50,816 bases of DNA, taken from Calcarisporiella thermophila CBS 279.70. Taxonomy: Eukaryota; Calcarisporiellomycota. Of this stretch, positions 46,416-50,816 are shown one piece after another. The position numbers and the translations under genes were made by a program. The stretch spans positions 133,037 to 183,852 of the forward strand of contig NW_027192220.1 of the NCBI RefSeq assembly GCF_041956535.1, written 5' to 3'. The first letter of the stretch is position 1. Each line of letters begins with the position of its first letter. A model generated the notes under the pieces. It had not been told where the DNA came from and searched no databases. It worked only from the letters and a program-made list of their open reading frames with translations.

Positions 46416-49400
46416 CACAGCTCCTTCAGCAACCATCGACACAACAGCAACTCCAAAATTTAGTCGCTGCGTTGGTACAACAGCAACAACAGCAACAACA
46501 ACAACCTCCTGCACAACCGCAGCAACAGCCTCAACCGCAAGCAGGGATGCAGCGGCCGCCGAATGCTGCAGGGCAGGCAGCTGGTCAATCCAACATGCAG
46601 GCTGGCATTCCTCCCGCCTTTCAACAGGCGCTACTAGCAAATATGTTCCAGGCACGGCCCGCCGGTCAGGCAGGGGCACCCACGCCACAACAGCTGCAGC
46701 AGCTTACCCCTGAGCAATTGGCCCTTTTCCGACGTGTCCAAATGGCTCAGGCTCAGCAGCGCCCAGATCAACAGCAGCAACAACGTCCACCCCAGCAACC
46801 GCAACAGCCACAACAGCCTCAAATGATGGCACAACCTCAGGCACAGCCGCAAGCACAAGCTCAAGGGCAGCCTCAGAATCAGATGCTCATGCAAATTTTG
46901 GCCAATCTCTCCCCCCAGCAACAACAGGCACTTTTTCAAAAATTGCAGCAGCAACAACAGCAGCAACAACAGCAGCAGCAACAGCAGGCGCCTCAACCTC
47001 AGGATCAGCAACAGCAACAGCAACAGCAGAATGCTGGGTGGAATCTCGATGCGTTGCATTCGTCGTTAGCCGGTACAAATGCCAACCAACTTCTCTCTGG
47101 CTTACCGCAAGGCCTAATTGGCCCACAAGGAGGTGGTGACCAAAACGCACTATCCCTCTCCGGCGCAAATATACAGCAAGCCTTCCTTGTACAGGATCAA
47201 AATGCTGGTCAGAATGTGGCCGCGAAGCAGCATCCGATGCAACAACAAATGCCTCCACAACGCCTCGGATCTTCAACACCTCAATCTCAACAACAGCAAC
47301 TGCACCAGCAACTGCAAGCGGATGCCCAGCAGCAGCGGCGAATTGGCGCGAGCCAACAGCAACCCTCTCCACAACAATCCATTTCCCAAGCCCAAATTCC
47401 CCCACAATTAGGACAAATTGCAAGGGTAGGAGGTCAGCAGCCTCAAGCGCAATCTGTGCCTCAGCAGCCCCAGCAACAGCAGCAGCAGCAGCAGCAACAA
47501 CAACAGCAAGCTGGACAACCGTTGATGATGCCTTCATCACAGATGATGGCGGCAGGTGCACAGCAACGCATGATTTCACAAAACACAATGGCGAGCATTG
47601 AGAGAGACTATTTGGCTTCTAGAGGTAATTTTGGTTTATATTTTTCGGGTGGCTTGGAGCAGCCAACTAAATATACGGTGAAATCCCTAGTGAAAACGAA
47701 GCCAAGAGAAGGCCTTTCTGACGAAGAGAAGGCAAAGATTCGAAAGTTAATGGCAGATATGAGCCCACTTTACCACAATGTTGAGGTATCACTCCCGATA
47801 TTTGCACATGCTGCTAGTCGCGAAGTCCTCAAATATCTCATTATTATGGTAAGTAGATGGATTGTTCCTGTGGACAGATTTCTTTGTGGTTTCTCATCCT
47901 TCATTCTGCTTGCTTAGAAACACATGTACCAGGACCAGGTGGAAGCGTTTCAACGCGACGAATATCTTCTTACTGTCCAAAATGTGAATGGCCTTAAGGC
48001 ACAATTCGAGCGCTACATTACATGGGTCAAAAACCAAATGAACGCGATGCAAGGAGGTGGACAACCACAGCAAGCGCCTTCCCTCACCGGAGTGGGATCT
48101 CCTCAGCAGCTTCACCAGGGCTTACTCCAACAGTCACTTCCAACGGGGCAGCCACAATCGCAGCCGCAGCCCAATCTGGCAGCACAGCAGTCTCTTTTGC
48201 AATCCATGGCTGGTGGCCAGCTTTCACAGCAGCTACAACAACAGCAGCCACAGCAGCAGCACGAACCATTACCCGATGCTTCGCCTATAGTAGGGGCGAA
48301 GCGACAGCTGCAGGATAAAAAGTCACCCCCCAATAAGAAATTAAAGAAATCCATTAGTGGACCTGGTGGAATTCCGCCCAAAGAGGAAGAGGTGATCTCT
48401 ATAGCGGACTCTAGCCCTGTCGCGAGTGCGGCATTGCCCGTCGATGCACCTGGTGCTCAAATGATGGTGAGTGCTGGTGGGGGGATGGGGAATATCATGG
48501 CAGGATCGGCCGTCCCAGGTGTGCCTCCCGGTTCGCAAGTTCGCCCTCAAATGAGAGTGGGTGTTTTGTTTTAATTTTGTAAAAGATTTTTTGACATTTG
48601 AATTAATATTGATTTATTTTTTATCCTATAGCCGGGTACGCAGCCTGGGGGAATGCCGCAGCAGATGCAAGCACCTCCCAACGCTCAAAATACTCCTCCG
48701 TTTGCCGTGCAACAGGCAATCCAGCGACAATTGCAGACCAATCCACAATACCAAGGGCTGATCAAGAGCTTGCAACAGTGTCTAAAATTGAAGCAGGAGT
48801 TGCAGAATGGAGGGAATGCTTCTCAACCCAAGAACCACACCACTCTGCGCCTAGTGGAGAGCCAGATTGAACAAATTCAACAGCAGCTGCGGCTGATGCA
48901 CGCGCATGTGTTCCGTTTGATCGGATCTACCGCCAACCCGTCATTGGCGTCGGCGGGTGGGCAACTAATGCAACAGCAGGCTTCACTACCTGCGGCATCC
49001 ACCAGCACAGTAGGAGCTGTAGATCAGGCTGCCTTGGTTGCGGGACGAGCGCCTACACAGCAACTGCCCACTGCAAAGCCCGCCCAGTTACCAACTCAGC
49101 TACAAGTGCGACCCGGTATGCCGCGCCCACCTGCCGGCATGACCATTGGGCCCGGAGGAGCACCAATGACAAACGACGCAGCTCAAGCGATGCGAAATAT
49201 TCCCACTGGTGTTCAAGGAATCGCATCCCAGCAGAACCAGTCGATGCCGCACCAACCCCACGCTCAGGTTGCCGCGGGAGCTACACCGAATGCTTCGCAA
49301 GTTTCGGGCGCCGTTCAGAAACCATTGACTAAACCGGATGGACGAGAAGGCATGGGCGAGGAGGTGATGGCCTCGACTTCCGGGGCCACCGCTGTGTCAG

Positions 49401-49942
49401 CGACCACTGTGGCCGCAACTGCCGCCGGAATACCGGTGCCAGCCGGCCCTTCTGGAAGAAAATCCCTGCCTATTGAGCCGCCTGTATCCACCAATCCTAA
49501 GGATCGAATCCAGGAGCTGCTGCTCGACGTATGCAAGCTCAATGAGCAGGGAGAGCCGGTGCGGGCTGCTTCCGACTTCAGCACCGCGATGAAATTCGGG
49601 TTCTCCGCCCTCGATGCCCGTATCCACGGTTCTAGCTTGGTGGGGCTGGGCGAGGAGAGATGGATGCGTGGAGAGGACGCTTGGCTCACTGAGCCGGCCT
49701 CGACCATGGTGGAGAGTGGAGGTGGTGAGAATGGGGTGGGCGCTGTGTTCCCCTCCCCTCCAGAGGAGAAGAAAGAGGCCCCCGAGAACTCGATCGCTTT
49801 GAATGCCGAACCCAAGGCCGAGGGGGTGGAAGACGGGCTCAAGAACGAGTCGGAGAGTATTCCAACCCCACCCCTGGATCTGGCCATCGGAGATCCTTTC
49901 GATCTTTTTGATGGAGAGGCGGAGGAGCTCTGGATGGCATGA
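45818..49942 (+). CDS. MED15: Mediator of RNA polymerase II transcription subunit 15
   Basis: Tail-module subunit of Mediator (Gal11 in yeast) that binds transcriptional activators. Five exons: 45818-45891, 45957-46059, 46130-47848, 47918-48556 and 48632-49942; 1281 residues. The KIX domain occupies about residues 8-75 and is split over exons 1-3: DWRANVPQEERNEVINKL, then MKNLYSCIHGRSDDQIRNLA, then EEYLKRCLVLFQALR. A very glutamine-rich region (about 80-490) follows. A conserved-looking central block around the exon 3/4 junction contains TKPREGLSDEEKAKIRKLM and MYQDQVEAFQRDEYLLT. A second low-complexity region and a C-terminal part (PKDRIQELLLDVCKLNEQGE, GFSALDARIHG) follow, ending in an acidic tail. 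The gene is intact. Confidence 0.93.
46328..46414 (+). repeat. CAG/CAA glutamine tract 1
   Basis: Mixed CAG and CAA codons encode two near-pure glutamine runs separated by Pro-Pro within MED15. Because the codons are mixed, slippage is expected to be slower than in pure CAG repeats. Length variation among strains is likely. Confidence 0.9.
46946..46987 (+). repeat. CAG/CAA glutamine tract 2
   Basis: Pure glutamine run of 14 codons with mixed CAG and CAA inside MED15. Confidence 0.9.
47471..47509 (+). repeat. CAG/CAA glutamine tract 3
   Basis: Third long glutamine run in MED15, 13 codons, mostly CAG with a CAA cluster. Confidence 0.88.
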
Positions 49943-50313
49943 TAGATCCTTGTTACACCCGGTTGCTTTGTTTTTCTTCTTGTCCCTCATTACCTGATAG
50001 TTCAAAACTCTATTTATCTGTTTTATTTTTATGATCTTTATTTTCAGTTATCTTTTTGTTTTTTTTTTCTTTTTCTCCCTTGCCTCTCTCTCTCCAGAGT
50101 GGCCACATCTTGTCATAATCCTCTATATTCTGTGCACACCTTTTTTCGAGTTCCGAAAGAGTTCTTTTTTTTTTTAATTTACTCCGCCGTTGCAGTTCTT
50201 TTTTTTTTTACCAATATTATGTTGTTATCCTTTTAAAATGTCACGCACCAAATTTTAGGATCCACTAACCAAGAGACCCGAGCCATAATGATGTCTAACT
50301 GTCCCCTCAGCTT

Positions 50314-50344
50314 CCCCCTCCCCCTCCCCCCCCCCAAAAAAAAA
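50314..50344. repeat. C5-T-C5-T-C10-A9 homopolymer tract
   Basis: Two five-base C runs and one ten-base C run separated by single T's, followed by nine A's. The complementary strand reads as G runs able, on paper, to form a G-quadruplex. Confidence 0.8.
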
Positions 50345-50665
50345 TGTAAAAGCAACCTTCCAGCCAAAAATAATTTTTTTTGCTACGGTTTGGGAGTGAA
50401 TGAATTCAGAATACGGCTAGAGCTAGAGCCCATTCTAAGTAGCTGGTTCTCATCTTTCATTTTTCATTCTAGAGAAATACGGAGAAGATCTGGATGATTG
50501 TGAAATTTTCAGGCAAAATTATGGAGGAATTATCAGCCTTGATTGGTCAATAATTTTACTTATTTCTAATGATCCATAGCCAAAGTTTTAATCACTAGCT
50601 AATTAACCTATTTACTATGAGAATTTCAAACGTTGCTAACCCTTGGCAATAGGATTTAAGGTATC

Positions 50666-50720
50666 TCCGGAAAGTTTTGGGGGATCTTAATAACATTAAG
50701 ATCCCCCAAAACTTTCCGGA
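50666..50720. repeat. Perfect inverted repeat, 26-bp arms, 3-base loop
   Basis: The left arm (50666-50691) begins TCCGGAAAG and ends ATCTTAAT. The right arm (50695-50720) is its exact reverse complement. The loop is AAC. Flanks do not show a clear target-site duplication. It could be a mini foldback element, a transcription-stop hairpin, or a relic of a transposon end. Confidence 0.9.
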
Positions 50721-50816
50721 TGGATGCTAATGGAATATAATGCAATCATTTGTGCCATCGATTCACGCTAAATAGTTGGTAAGTAGCATTCACTACATTT
50801 CATGATAAATGCAGCG

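Larger units (their letters stand above)
49943..50816. other. 3' flank of MED15, no gene seen
   Basis: Starts with pyrimidine-rich DNA (several T-runs at about 50050-50210), then the C/A tract at 50314-50344 and the perfect inverted repeat at 50666-50720. No coding frame with recognisable features. The window ends here, so a gene further right may begin outside it. Confidence 0.5.

Noticed and set aside
46299-47588. Long minus-strand frames rich in leucine or alanine/valine
   Set aside because: They are the complement of CAG/CAA repeats (giving Leu, Val, Ala runs) inside MED15.
1-50816. tRNA, rRNA, CRISPR arrays and autonomous transposons
   Set aside because: I looked for tRNA T-loop patterns, regular spaced repeats and transposase or reverse-transcriptase motifs and found none that hold up by eye. 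A covariance-model search would be needed to exclude small RNAs.

Overview
This window looks like nuclear DNA of a fungus, most likely an early-diverging (zygomycete-type) lineage. The protein-coding genes are broken by short GT-AG introns of about 50-140 bases. Intergenic DNA is AT-rich. The gene set is fungal: a Zn2Cys6 regulator, a CYS3-type bZIP, a class V myosin with a DIL tail, a KIX-domain Mediator tail subunit, and duplicated M13 peptidases. No species is claimed.

Layout. (1) 1-3.7 kb: a decaying copy of a membrane-anchored beta-repeat protein, an intact four-exon paralogue, and a second small membrane-anchored protein. (2) 4.0-9.7 kb, minus strand: a twelve-exon class V myosin. (3) 11.5-14.3 kb, minus strand: a ten-exon M13 zinc metallopeptidase (copy A). 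(4) 15.3-18.3 kb: two tandem NmrA-like NAD(P)-binding proteins. (5) 19.4-22.5 kb: a Zn2Cys6 transcription factor and importin alpha. (6) 22.8-24.7 kb, minus strand: a serine-rich protein of unknown function. (7) 25.0-27.2 kb: a metallo-beta-lactamase-fold hydrolase and a calcipressin. (8) 27.4-27.8 kb, minus strand: a three-exon ATP synthase epsilon gene, divergent from (9) the AP-3 delta adaptin at 28.1-32.3 kb. (10) 33.7-36.5 kb: M13 peptidase copy B, with the same exon plan as copy A. (11) 36.9-40.9 kb, minus strand: a WD40 nuclear-type protein and a bZIP factor. (12) A gene-free stretch of 4.9 kb. (13) 45.8-49.9 kb: Mediator subunit 15 with long glutamine tracts. (14) A 3' flank holding a C/A homopolymer tract and a perfect 26-bp inverted repeat.

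The genes do not form one pathway. Most are housekeeping genes: vesicle traffic (myosin V, AP-3), nuclear import, mitochondrial ATP synthase, calcineurin control and transcription. The accessory-looking parts are the duplicated families (membrane proteins, NmrA pair, M13 pair) and the long intergenic DNA. Exon models were built by hand from splice signals, reading phase and protein resemblance. All multi-exon totals close in frame, except that the first exons of the serine-rich gene and of the myosin are uncertain. I found no convincing novel multi-gene system. The best leads are the membrane-protein cluster, the M13 pair and the perfect inverted repeat.
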